Shown: piece after piece, positions 11,122 through 18,200 of the stretch | How the letters are laid out: each line of letters starts with the position of its first letter | How positions within the stretch are numbered: position 1 is the first letter of the stretch | Assembly (NCBI GenBank): GCA_938021205.1 | Contig: CALIGI010000087.1 | Span: 1 to 35,317, forward strand | DNA: 35,317 nt | Direction: 5' to 3' | From: an uncultured Pseudanabaenaceae cyanobacterium | GTDB lineage: Bacteria > Cyanobacteriota > Cyanobacteriia > PCC-9006 > JAAUQQ01 | The notes under the pieces: generated by a model | Seen by the model: the letters and a program-made list of their open reading frames with translations, nothing else | Database searches by the model: none | What the model was told of the DNA's origin: nothing | Made by a program: the position numbers and the translations under genes

Positions 11122-12113
11122 TGGTTTCCCTCTCGATTGTGGTGCCGCTTTACTGCGAAGCGCCCAATGTGGAATTGCTGTTCACCCGGCTGGAACAGGT
11201 GGTGGATGCGTTAGGGCTGTCTTACGAAATTATCTGCGTGGACGATGGCAGTAAGGACGAAACCCTTGACCTGTTGATTCTCCATCGCCATCGCAACAGC
11301 GCTATCAAGGTGATTTCCCTTTCTCGAAACTTTGGGAAGGACATCGCAATGACCGCTGGGATTGACTTTGCCCAGGGCGATGCTGTGATTCCCATTGATG
11401 CTGATTTGCAGGACCCACCGGAGCTGATCGGTGAACTGGTGGCGAAGTGGCGGGAGGGTTTTGAGGTGGTTTATGCCCAGCGGCGATCGCGCCAAGGCGA
11501 AACCTGGATGAAGCGCACCACTGCTAAAGCGTTCTATCGCTTGATCAGCTCCATGACAGCGATCTCAATTCCCCGAGACACGGGGGATTTTCGCCTGATG
11601 GATCGCCGGGCTGTGGATGCCCTCAAACAATTGCCCGAGCGCACCCGCTTTATGAAAGGGCTGTTTGCCTGGGTGGGGTTTAAACAAACGGCGGTTCCCT
11701 ACGATCGCGCCCAGCGTCACCTGGGCCAAACCAAGTGGAACTATTGGCGGCTGTGGAATTTTGCCCTAGATGGCATTACCTCCTTTAGTTTTGGGCCGCT
11801 ACGGATTTGGAGCTATGTGGGCTTGGCGATCGCTTTGGTGGCGTTTGGGCGAGGCGTTTTCTTAATTCTGCGTACGCTGATTTTTGGCATTGATGTGCCG
11901 GGCTATGCCTCGCTAATGGTGACGATGCTGTTTCTGGGGGGCGTGCAGTTGATGACACTGGGGATCATGGGGGAGTACTTGGGGCGGATTTATGAGGAGG
12001 TCAAAGGGCGACCGTTGTATTTGGTGCGGGACCTGTATGGCCTATCGGAGACTGAGGTGATGGTGAGTCGGCTAGAGGGGGGGGGGCAGTCTGGCGATCG
12101 CCGATCTCGATGA
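11121..12113 (+). CDS. GtrB/DPM1-type family 2 glycosyltransferase
   Basis: Membrane-anchored GT-A glycosyltransferase that probably transfers a sugar from a nucleotide donor to undecaprenyl phosphate on the cytoplasmic face, as GtrB and dolichol-phosphate-mannose synthases do. The catalytic domain begins at once (SLSIVVPLYCEAPNVELL). IICVDDGSKD is near residue 38, and the metal-binding DADLQDPPE motif starts at residue 93. Two C-terminal membrane helices, about residues 225-257 and 265-290, fit the GtrB topology, followed by the family's GEYLGRIYEEVKGRPLYLV tail. The length of 330 residues is normal. It overlaps the DUF2079 gene by one base (TAATG) and the DedA gene by four (ATGA), so translational coupling across all three is likely. 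Sugar specificity cannot be read from the sequence. Confidence 0.92.
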   Translation: MVSLSIVVPLYCEAPNVELLFTRLEQVVDALGLSYEIICVDDGSKDETLDLLILHRHRNSAIKVISLSRNFGKDIAMTAGIDFAQGDAVIPIDADLQDPPELIGELVAKWREGFEVVYAQRRSRQGETWMKRTTAKAFYRLISSMTAISIPRDTGDFRLMDRRAVDALKQLPERTRFMKGLFAWVGFKQTAVPYDRAQRHLGQTKWNYWRLWNFALDGITSFSFGPLRIWSYVGLAIALVAFGRGVFLILRTLIFGIDVPGYASLMVTMLFLGGVQLMTLGIMGEYLGRIYEEVKGRPLYLVRDLYGLSETEVMVSRLEGGGQSGDRRSR

Positions 12114-12745
12114 GTCGTCAACGCTGGGGTGTTTTTTTTACGCTGTTTTGCCTGGGAGCAACTTTGGTTGCGCTGCGTTGGGCTGTGGACTTGGATGCAA
12201 ATTTGCTTGAAGCCCGGCTGGACAGTCTAGGAGCTTGGGCGCCGCTGTTATATGTGGCGATTTATGTGATGGCGACATTGCTGCTCTTGCCTTCGACTGC
12301 CCTGAATTTGCTGGGCGGTGTGGTGTTTGGGGTTAAGTTGGGGCTGTTGTGGACGACGGTGGGGGCTATGGTTGCTGCTGCGATCGCCTTTGCCCTGGCC
12401 CGGACGATAGGGCGACGTTGGGCGGTGGAGCGGTTGCCCCGTGGTTTGCAAGATTTGGATGCGGCTATTGAGCAGAATGCCCTGGCCTATATGTTCGCGA
12501 TTCGATTGTTGCCGCTGTTTCCCTATGGCGTTGTGAATTTGGCGGCAGGTCTCACGGCGATGCGGTTTCGAGATTATTGGCTGGGGACTTTGCTAGGGAC
12601 AGTGCCGGGCGTTGCGCCGTTTGTTTGGTTAGGCAGCTCGGGTCGGCAAGCAGCTCAGACGGGAGAGGTTATGCCAGTGGTTCTGGCTTTGGCGGCGATC
12701 GGTGCGTTGGTCTTAGGTGCGGTTGGGTCTCGGTCGCGCTCGTGA
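12110..12745 (+). CDS. DedA/TVP38/TMEM64-family membrane protein
   Basis: Small polytopic protein of the VTT (DedA/TVP38/TMEM64) superfamily, 211 residues. The family core is visible: LYVAIYVMATLLLLPSTALN, then GGVVFGVKLGLLWTTVGAM, and the downstream FAIRLLPLFPYGVVNLAAGL segment, whose paired prolines and arginine are typical of the re-entrant-loop region. Some DedA proteins have been reported to recycle undecaprenyl phosphate across the membrane, and related VTT proteins act as lipid scramblases. The gene overlaps the GtrB-like gene by ATGA, so a role in returning the lipid carrier used by that enzyme is plausible but inferred. The gene ends 31 bases before a strong bidirectional terminator. 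Confidence 0.88.
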   Translation: MSRQRWGVFFTLFCLGATLVALRWAVDLDANLLEARLDSLGAWAPLLYVAIYVMATLLLLPSTALNLLGGVVFGVKLGLLWTTVGAMVAAAIAFALARTIGRRWAVERLPRGLQDLDAAIEQNALAYMFAIRLLPLFPYGVVNLAAGLTAMRFRDYWLGTLLGTVPGVAPFVWLGSSGRQAAQTGEVMPVVLALAAIGALVLGAVGSRSRS

Positions 12746-12776
12746 GCCATGGTTGTTGGGGATAGAATGTTCAGCA

Positions 12777-12814
12777 AAAAGCCTGTGATGCGCTAGAACG
12801 CATCACAGGCTTTT
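12777..12814. terminator. Bidirectional terminator
   Basis: AAAAGCCTGTGATGCG (12777-12792) and its exact complement (12799-12814) form a 16-bp perfect stem with a six-base loop, flanked by A-run and T-run. It therefore works in both directions, serving the operon ending at 12745 and the convergent protease gene ending at 12842. Confidence 0.93.
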
Positions 12815-12841
12815 GATCTATCGAGATTCAGGCCCGTTGAG

Positions 12842-14116
12842 TTAGTCTTGGCTATCGAGTTCGGCGGTGGTCACTGTAATGGTGAGATTTTGGTTATTGC
12901 GGCGTAGCTGCATTTTGAGCGAATTGCCAATGCCGCTTTTTTCAACCCGTTCTTGCAAGTCAGCAGCGGTGGTCACGGCCTTTCCTCCAATTTGAGTGAT
13001 TACGTCACCACGACGAATCCCCGCTTTGGCGGCAGGAGTGTTGGGCAACACTCGTACAACAAGCACGCCATTCACTTCAGGAATGATGAAGTCGGCGTTG
13101 GGATCGGTATTGTTGTCCTTGGCATCTTTGGCGGTGAGGGAAACCATCTGAATGCCCACGTAGGGACGGGCGACTTTGCCGTCTCGTAGGAGCTGGGTTT
13201 CAATCTCCTGTGCTTTGTTGATGGGAATGGCAAAGCCAATGCCCATGGCGTCAGCGCGGATGGCGGTGTTGATGCCGATGACTGCACCGTTGGCGTTGAC
13301 CAGGGGACCTCCGGAGTTGCCGGGGTTGATGGCGGCGTCGGTTTGGATGAAGTCGAGGCGCTTGTCGGAAATGCCAACTTCACTGCTGGAGCGGCTGAGA
13401 GTGCTGACGATGCCGAGGGTGACGGTGTTGTTGAGACCGAGGGGGTTGCCCACGGCGATCGCCCAGTCTCCCACTTGAATGTCACTGGAATTGCCTAGGG
13501 TTGCAGCCGGTAGTGCCTTGCCCTTGGTATTGACCTGGATGACTGCAATATCAGTGAGGCGATCGGCTCCCTGGACCTTACCTTCAAATTCGCGACCGTC
13601 TGTGAGGGTCACTTTCACTGTGTCAGCTTTATCGACCACATGGGCATTGGTCAAAATGATGCCCTTGCTATCAACAATGAATCCTGAACCCTGGCCCCGC
13701 TGGAGCTCTTCCCGAGGAATGTTGCCTGCAATGTCGTCGCCAAAAAAGCGGCGGAAGAAGGGGTCGTCAAAAATGGGGTCGAGATTTCGAGTAATGGTTC
13801 GCTCGGTGTCAATGCGAACGACAGCGGGGCCAATTTGTTGCACCGCATCGGCCACAAAGCTATGGCCCGTAGGAGAGACTGCGGCCAGGGTGGGAGCAGC
13901 TTTAGACTGTATCGGGCGCTGGGCTAACTGGAGCGATGCAGCCTCAGCGCTAGAAGCTTTCGGTAAAGCATCATCATCGAGGGGAGCAGCCCAGGCGGGC
14001 AAAGCACGAAGGCTACTCAAGGTCATGACCATACCCATAGCGATAGCTAAGGTATGAGTGGCTAGCTGTTGCCAGCTGCGACGTGCCTTGCGAGAGGGGC
14101 GGAGGTGATGATTCAT
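12842..14116 (-). CDS. HtrA/HhoA-type trypsin-like serine protease with PDZ domain
   Basis: Exported quality-control protease of the DegP/HtrA family; cyanobacteria usually have three paralogues (HtrA, HhoA, HhoB) and I cannot assign which this is. Numbered from the ATG at 14116 (424 residues), a basic N-region and a hydrophobic stretch end in ALPAWA, a likely signal cleavage site. The catalytic triad is H159 in LTNAHVV, D189 in DRLTDIAVI, and S268 in INPGNSGGP. One PDZ domain covers roughly residues 325-415 ([20 protein letters not shown]), which fits the single-PDZ cyanobacterial forms. A nine-residue extension from TTG 14143 is possible but less likely; no clear Shine-Dalgarno precedes either start. 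It converges on the DedA operon and shares its terminator. Confidence 0.95.
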   Translation of the reverse strand: MNHHLRPSRKARRSWQQLATHTLAIAMGMVMTLSSLRALPAWAAPLDDDALPKASSAEAASLQLAQRPIQSKAAPTLAAVSPTGHSFVADAVQQIGPAVVRIDTERTITRNLDPIFDDPFFRRFFGDDIAGNIPREELQRGQGSGFIVDSKGIILTNAHVVDKADTVKVTLTDGREFEGKVQGADRLTDIAVIQVNTKGKALPAATLGNSSDIQVGDWAIAVGNPLGLNNTVTLGIVSTLSRSSSEVGISDKRLDFIQTDAAINPGNSGGPLVNANGAVIGINTAIRADAMGIGFAIPINKAQEIETQLLRDGKVARPYVGIQMVSLTAKDAKDNNTDPNADFIIPEVNGVLVVRVLPNTPAAKAGIRRGDVITQIGGKAVTTAADLQERVEKSGIGNSLKMQLRRNNQNLTITVTTAELDSQD

Positions 14117-14694
14117 CGCGTCGACCAAGGGAGAAAACAACAATAGGTGGCTAGAAGGTACTCGGGATGGACCAGCAGTCTTTATAAAGCTGGAGCCTAG
14201 AGTCTTCGATCGCCAAAGAGTCCTGTCTCAATTCTAGACAGTTGTTCTAGGGGATGACGACGGCTTTCTGGGTGAGGTTTCCCGATGATGGACAGATGGG
14301 TGACTGGTGTAAGGCGAAGTCGCATTGCGATTCGAGGAGTCTATTTCATGTTCTAGAGAGGAGTCTATTTCATGTTCTAGAACAGAGCATCCCAGCTAGC
14401 TCAAAGGTCGTGCAGGGGCTTGTATAAAGCTGAGCTTATGAAGATGAACATCAGAAGCCTAGCGCTATTGGGCAAAGCGTTTACCATCTAAGAGATGGAC
14501 ATCCTCACAGGGACGTTTTTGTTGCGATCGCCATAGCATTGAGCTGCTGAGCATCGCTGACTGGAATGAGGTCTTAGCGTGACTAACCTCAATCCAATCA
14601 GCTAATTCTGTGATTCGAGCGTGATAGGCCTCCTTCTAGGATGTCCACCGGCCATAATTAAAGTGGCTTCCCCCTTTGTTTGATAGCAGCTTGC
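14117..14694. other. Gene-free region between htrA-type and metal-sensor genes
   Basis: This stretch of 578 bases lies between divergent genes, so it should hold both promoters. It contains a perfect tandem repeat (listed separately), a 10-bp palindrome GTTCTAGAAC (14373-14382), an inverted repeat CTGTC/GACAG (14223-14241), three copies of TTCTAGA (14232, 14351, 14375), two copies of TATAAAGCTG (14183 and 14423), and one HIP1 site near 14525. I see no convincing coding frame, tRNA or clear promoter pair. Confidence 0.5.
14334..14381. repeat. Perfect 24-bp tandem duplication
   Basis: The unit starting GAGGAGTCTATTTCATG occurs twice without a mismatch, at 14334-14357 and 14358-14381. Exact identity suggests a recent slippage duplication or a selected pair of protein-binding sites. 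It lies about 315 bases upstream of the metal-sensor start. Confidence 0.85.
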
Positions 14695-15216
14695 ATGAAT
14701 CGTTCCAATGCTTCTAGGTCCAATGCAGTGCCCGTGGATGGTCCGGAGCTCAACGGATTAAAAAAAACTTCAGTGACTAAGAGGCTTAAGGCACGAAAGG
14801 CCTCTGCAGCGAAGTCTGCACCCGTGAAACAAACCGGTGATTCTGAGGCAACAACATCTGTGAGCGCCAAGGTTGATTCTGCTAAGAGTCATAACGAGCA
14901 GGGCGATCACGGGCATAGCGACCACGGACATGGCCACAGTAGCCACGTCCATGACGATGAATCTATTCGTCTAATTGTGAATCGTTTGTCGCGTATTGAG
15001 GGTCATGTGCGGGGGCTTAAGCGCATGGTGCAGGATCAGGAAAATTGTCCGGATGTTCTGATTCAAGTCGCTGCGGTGCGAGGGGCTTTAGATAAAGTGG
15101 CGCGGCTCATCTTGGATGAGCATTTGACCCAATGTGTCCTTCGGGCTGCGGAGCAGGGCAATATTGAGGCTGAAATTGAAGAGTTGCAAGCCGCTTTGAA
15201 TCGCTTTTTGCCTTGA
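14695..15216 (+). CDS. InrS-like CsoR/RcnR-family metal-sensing repressor
   Basis: All-helical, metal-responsive DNA-binding repressor of the CsoR/RcnR family (DUF156). Numbered from ATG 14695 (173 residues), the core runs from about residue 88 (IRLIVNRLSRIEGHVRGLKR). Candidate metal ligands are H86, C118, H143 and C147. Their spacing (32, 25, 4) matches, as I recall, the nickel ligands of Synechocystis InrS (H21, C53, H78, C82), so Ni(II) sensing is favoured over Cu(I). The N-terminal 65 residues are basic and low-complexity. They are followed by a His-rich run (GDHGHSDHGHGHSSHVHDD) that may buffer metal. A TTG at 14680 is an alternative start; no good ribosome-binding site is visible. No metal exporter gene is adjacent; the next gene, 68 bases on, is an iron-dependent carotenoid oxygenase. 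Confidence 0.88.
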   Translation: MNRSNASRSNAVPVDGPELNGLKKTSVTKRLKARKASAAKSAPVKQTGDSEATTSVSAKVDSAKSHNEQGDHGHSDHGHGHSSHVHDDESIRLIVNRLSRIEGHVRGLKRMVQDQENCPDVLIQVAAVRGALDKVARLILDEHLTQCVLRAAEQGNIEAEIEELQAALNRFLP

Positions 15217-15284
15217 GGACCTGCTCTAGGGAAAGGCTGTTGTTAAGTGTTGGCCTCGGTTGCTGTTCTTTTGCCTTTTGAGCT

Positions 15285-16766
15285 ATGACTTCTGGAATGT
15301 CTAAGCCAGTGATTGCTCCGCAAGCTTCCGAAGGAATCGCATCTCCTTCAGCAGCCAAGGCCTGGGCTAAAGCCTTTTCACAACCCGCAACACCCTTTGA
15401 ATCAAAAGCACTGAGATTAATTGAAGGGAGCATTCCAGTGGAACTCAAGGGTTCCTTTTATCAAAATGGTGCGGCGCGCTTTAGCCGAGGAGAGACCAGT
15501 ATTGGTCATTGGTTTGATGGAGATGGTGCGATCCTGGCGGTGCGGTTTGATGAAGGTGAGGCTCGAGGCTGCTATCGCTACGTTGCTACTGAGGGATACT
15601 GCACAGAAAGTGATGCGGGAGAATTTATCAAAGGGGGCTATGGCATGTTGTCCCCTCAGCCTTGGCTGCGCCGTTTGGGATCTCCCCTTACCCAGGCAGT
15701 CAAGAACGTTGCTAATACTTCTGTCCTAGCGCTGCCAGATCGGTTGCTAGCGCTCTGGGAGGCGGCTCCGCCCCACCGCTTAGACCTGGAGACTTTAGAG
15801 ACTGTCGGTCTGGATGATTTGGGGAGTCTCAAGCCCAACCAAGGCTATTCAGCTCACCCTAAGCAGGACCCCAAGACGAGGGAGATCTTCAACTTTGGGA
15901 TAGAGGCAGGGCCAGTGACTCGGCTGCATCTGTATCGTAGCGATCGCACGGGCAAGATTGTCCAACGGGCAGCCTACAAACTAGATGGCGTACCCCTCAT
16001 CCATGACATGGTTTTGGCTGGCCGTTATTTGGTATTTTGCATTTCACCCGTGCGGCTGAAGCTCATGCCTGCGTTATTACAGCTACGTAGCTTCAGCGAT
16101 AGCCTCACCTGGCAACCTGACAAGGGGACGGAAATTTGGATTTTTGATTGTGACACCTTAGACCGGGTGAGTCGCAGTACTGCGCCCCCTTGGTTCCAGT
16201 GGCACTTTGCCAATGGCAGCCTAGAGCAGGGTGAAATTCTTTTGCAGTTAGTGCGTTATCCCGACTTCCGTAGCAACGCTCTCTTGGAAACGGTACCTAC
16301 GGGCTTACTCGCAGATGATTTGGGTGGTGAGCTATGGCAGTTGAGGATTGACTCTCAAACGGGTCAGCTTAAGGAGCAAAACTGTCTGTATGGTCAGACC
16401 TGCGAATTTCCAGCCGTGATGCCTGGGCGGGTGGGTCAGCAGCCCAGACACATTTACTTTGATGCCCACTGTCTTGCGAGAGAAACTGCGGGGGAGCTGT
16501 TTGGGGCATTAGCCCAGCTAGATATGCAGTCTGGAGAGGTGGTGCGATTTGACTTTGGTGAGAATCTTTACGTCAATAGTCCTGTATGTGTGCGCCCCCC
16601 TTTGGGGAATTCTGGGGCTGGCTGGGTCATGACCTTGGTCTTCGATGGCGATCGCAACCGCAGTGAACTGTGGATTTTTGAGGCGGAAGCTGTCGATAAT
16701 GGAGCAATAGCGCGCCTTGAGCTGCCCGAGGTAATCCCCTTCGGTTTCCACGGCACCTGGGCTTAG
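15285..16766 (+). CDS. Carotenoid oxygenase (apocarotenoid 15,15'-oxygenase type)
   Basis: Non-haem Fe(II) enzyme of the RPE65/carotenoid cleavage dioxygenase family, 493 residues, expected to cleave (apo)carotenoids to aldehydes such as retinal. All four iron-binding histidines are present: H191 (GYSAHPKQD), H240 (PLIHDMVLA), H307 (FQWHFANGS) and H489 (FGFHGTW). The N-terminal family motif ELKGSFYQNGAARFSRG and the HWFDGDGAI segment are intact, so the enzyme is probably active. Length and spacing match the cyanobacterial ACO/Diox1 group better than the NCED-like group. ATG 15285 is used; ATG 15297, with GGA just before it, is an alternative. No signal peptide is seen. It follows the metal-sensor gene by 68 bases on the same strand and might be co-transcribed. 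Exact substrate is unknown. Confidence 0.93.
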   Translation: MTSGMSKPVIAPQASEGIASPSAAKAWAKAFSQPATPFESKALRLIEGSIPVELKGSFYQNGAARFSRGETSIGHWFDGDGAILAVRFDEGEARGCYRYVATEGYCTESDAGEFIKGGYGMLSPQPWLRRLGSPLTQAVKNVANTSVLALPDRLLALWEAAPPHRLDLETLETVGLDDLGSLKPNQGYSAHPKQDPKTREIFNFGIEAGPVTRLHLYRSDRTGKIVQRAAYKLDGVPLIHDMVLAGRYLVFCISPVRLKLMPALLQLRSFSDSLTWQPDKGTEIWIFDCDTLDRVSRSTAPPWFQWHFANGSLEQGEILLQLVRYPDFRSNALLETVPTGLLADDLGGELWQLRIDSQTGQLKEQNCLYGQTCEFPAVMPGRVGQQPRHIYFDAHCLARETAGELFGALAQLDMQSGEVVRFDFGENLYVNSPVCVRPPLGNSGAGWVMTLVFDGDRNRSELWIFEAEAVDNGAIARLELPEVIPFGFHGTWA

Positions 16767-16977
16767 CAACGCACAATCTTCTCCATATATTCACACAAAT
16801 CTCGAATTAGTTGTCTGAAAATGATTGAGTCTTCGGAAAAGAGAGAGTAGGGGAGTGAAGACACTCAAAGGCGCACTTTGGCAAAGCACTAGGCAATGCC
16901 AAACCGTGTGTTGCATGAGTCTTGCATCCCACATAGATATGAAGTAACGATTTCACCCCGCAGGACTGATATTTCCC

Positions 16978-18036
16978 ATGGGCAGCTCTAACATTCAAGC
17001 GAATCCTGTGCCCCCCTTCGCATCTGCTACAGATGGGATGACTCCCCCTTCTTTAACGCTTATTCATGCTGGTGAGGATCCACATCGCCAGCGGATTCTT
17101 ATCTCGAAGTTATTCAGTGTTCCCCAGGGGGTTGAGCTGAAGCAATTGGTCCAGGGTCTCTGTACCGAAGCCTCCCCTCCACAGCAGCTAGTCCTCGACT
17201 TTAAGAACACTCAGTTCATGGATAGCAGTGGTGTAGGCTCTTTGATTGCTTGTCGCAAGCTACTGGGAGATTACCAAGCTGAACTAATTTTGCAGAACCT
17301 TTCGCCCCAGGTTCGCCTGGTGCTCCAGTTGACCGAGCTTGATCAGGTGCTCATCATTGAGGAATCCGACGAGCCTGCCATCTCCGCTGCTGTAACTCCT
17401 CCCGCTCAGAACGTCGATATTATTACCCATCCATCTGTTCACTCCCGTGCCAAAAGGGGAATGGATATTGTCGGGGCGCTTGTGGGGTTAGGAATTACTG
17501 CGGTGGCTTCTATTCCGATTATTGTGGCGATTAAGTTAGAGGATGGAGGTCCGATTTTCTTTGGACAGCGGCGTTGTTCCTGGCTAGGAAGACCGTTCAA
17601 AATTTGGAAATTCCGTTCCATGGTGATCGATGCTGAATCACGTAAGCAGGAAGTTGAGAACGAAGTAGAAGGAGCGCTGTTCAAAAATTCTAAGGATCAT
17701 CGTATTACTAGCGTAGGTCGTTTTCTTCGACGCACGAGCTTAGATGAATTACCTCAGTTTTGGAATGTGTTGCGAGGGGAAATGAGCCTTGTGGGCACCC
17801 GTCCCCCAACATTTGATGAAACAGAGCAGTATGAGATTCCCCAGTGGCAACGCTTAGATATTAAGCCGGGCATGACTGGAGAATGGCAAGTGAATGGTCG
17901 CTCTACAGTGAAAACCTTTGAAGATGTCGTTCAGCTAGATCTCAAGTACCAGCGCAATTGGAGCCTGTGGTATGACATCAAACTTATTTTGAAGACGGTG
18001 ATGATGGTGTTTTCCAAGGGATCGGGGGCTGTGTAG
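16978..18036 (+). CDS. STAS domain fused to initiating sugar-phosphate transferase
   Basis: Two-domain protein of 352 residues. Residues about 25-130 form a STAS (anti-sigma-antagonist-like) domain with the phosphorylatable-serine signature FMDSSGVGSL (S83/S84) after LVLDFKNTQ. Residues 155-352 are a bacterial sugar transferase of the WcaJ/PglC type, which puts the first sugar-phosphate on undecaprenyl phosphate to start exopolysaccharide or glycan assembly. A single membrane-entering helix is at 160-187, the Asp-Glu catalytic pair is D256-E257 (SLDELPQFWNVLRGEMSLVG), and GTRPP and KPGMTGEWQV follow. AGGA lies 12-14 bases before the ATG. It is probably a monocistronic gene with its own terminator. 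The fusion suggests that chain initiation is controlled by a partner-switch kinase/phosphatase, which is inference. Confidence 0.92.
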   Translation: MGSSNIQANPVPPFASATDGMTPPSLTLIHAGEDPHRQRILISKLFSVPQGVELKQLVQGLCTEASPPQQLVLDFKNTQFMDSSGVGSLIACRKLLGDYQAELILQNLSPQVRLVLQLTELDQVLIIEESDEPAISAAVTPPAQNVDIITHPSVHSRAKRGMDIVGALVGLGITAVASIPIIVAIKLEDGGPIFFGQRRCSWLGRPFKIWKFRSMVIDAESRKQEVENEVEGALFKNSKDHRITSVGRFLRRTSLDELPQFWNVLRGEMSLVGTRPPTFDETEQYEIPQWQRLDIKPGMTGEWQVNGRSTVKTFEDVVQLDLKYQRNWSLWYDIKLILKTVMMVFSKGSGAV

Positions 18037-18085
18037 TTGATCAGCTAATTGGAAGCTTTAATCTGAAAATTCGTTTGCTGTTGAA

Positions 18086-18116
18086 AAGGGTAACTCGTGG
18101 GGAGTTGCCCTTTTTA
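18086..18116 (+). terminator. Intrinsic terminator after the STAS-transferase gene
   Basis: AAGGGTAACTC (18086-18096) pairs with GAGTTGCCCTT (18102-18112) with one T-G wobble around a five-base loop, followed by a T-run. It is a typical Rho-independent terminator 50 bases after the stop. Confidence 0.88.
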
Positions 18117-18117
18117 A

Positions 18118-18146
18118 TTGAGAGTATTATAGTATATTTGTACTGT
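18118..18146 (+). promoter_or_regulatory. Candidate promoter for the pentapeptide-repeat gene
   Basis: TTGAGA (18118-18123) and TACTGT (18141-18146) are spaced by 17 bases in an AT-rich stretch (TATTATAGTATATTTG), 55 bases before the gene start. The -35 matches five of six consensus positions and the -10 only three, so this is a moderate candidate. Confidence 0.35.
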
Positions 18147-18200
18147 TGTTGGTTGGCTGAGCATGGCTATACAAGCCTGAAATAGTTGGAGGTTTTGGTG

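Noticed and set aside
13072..14057. Long frames overlapping the HtrA-type protease gene in other phases
   Set aside because: They are shadows of a gene with an intact catalytic triad and PDZ domain and show no motifs of their own.
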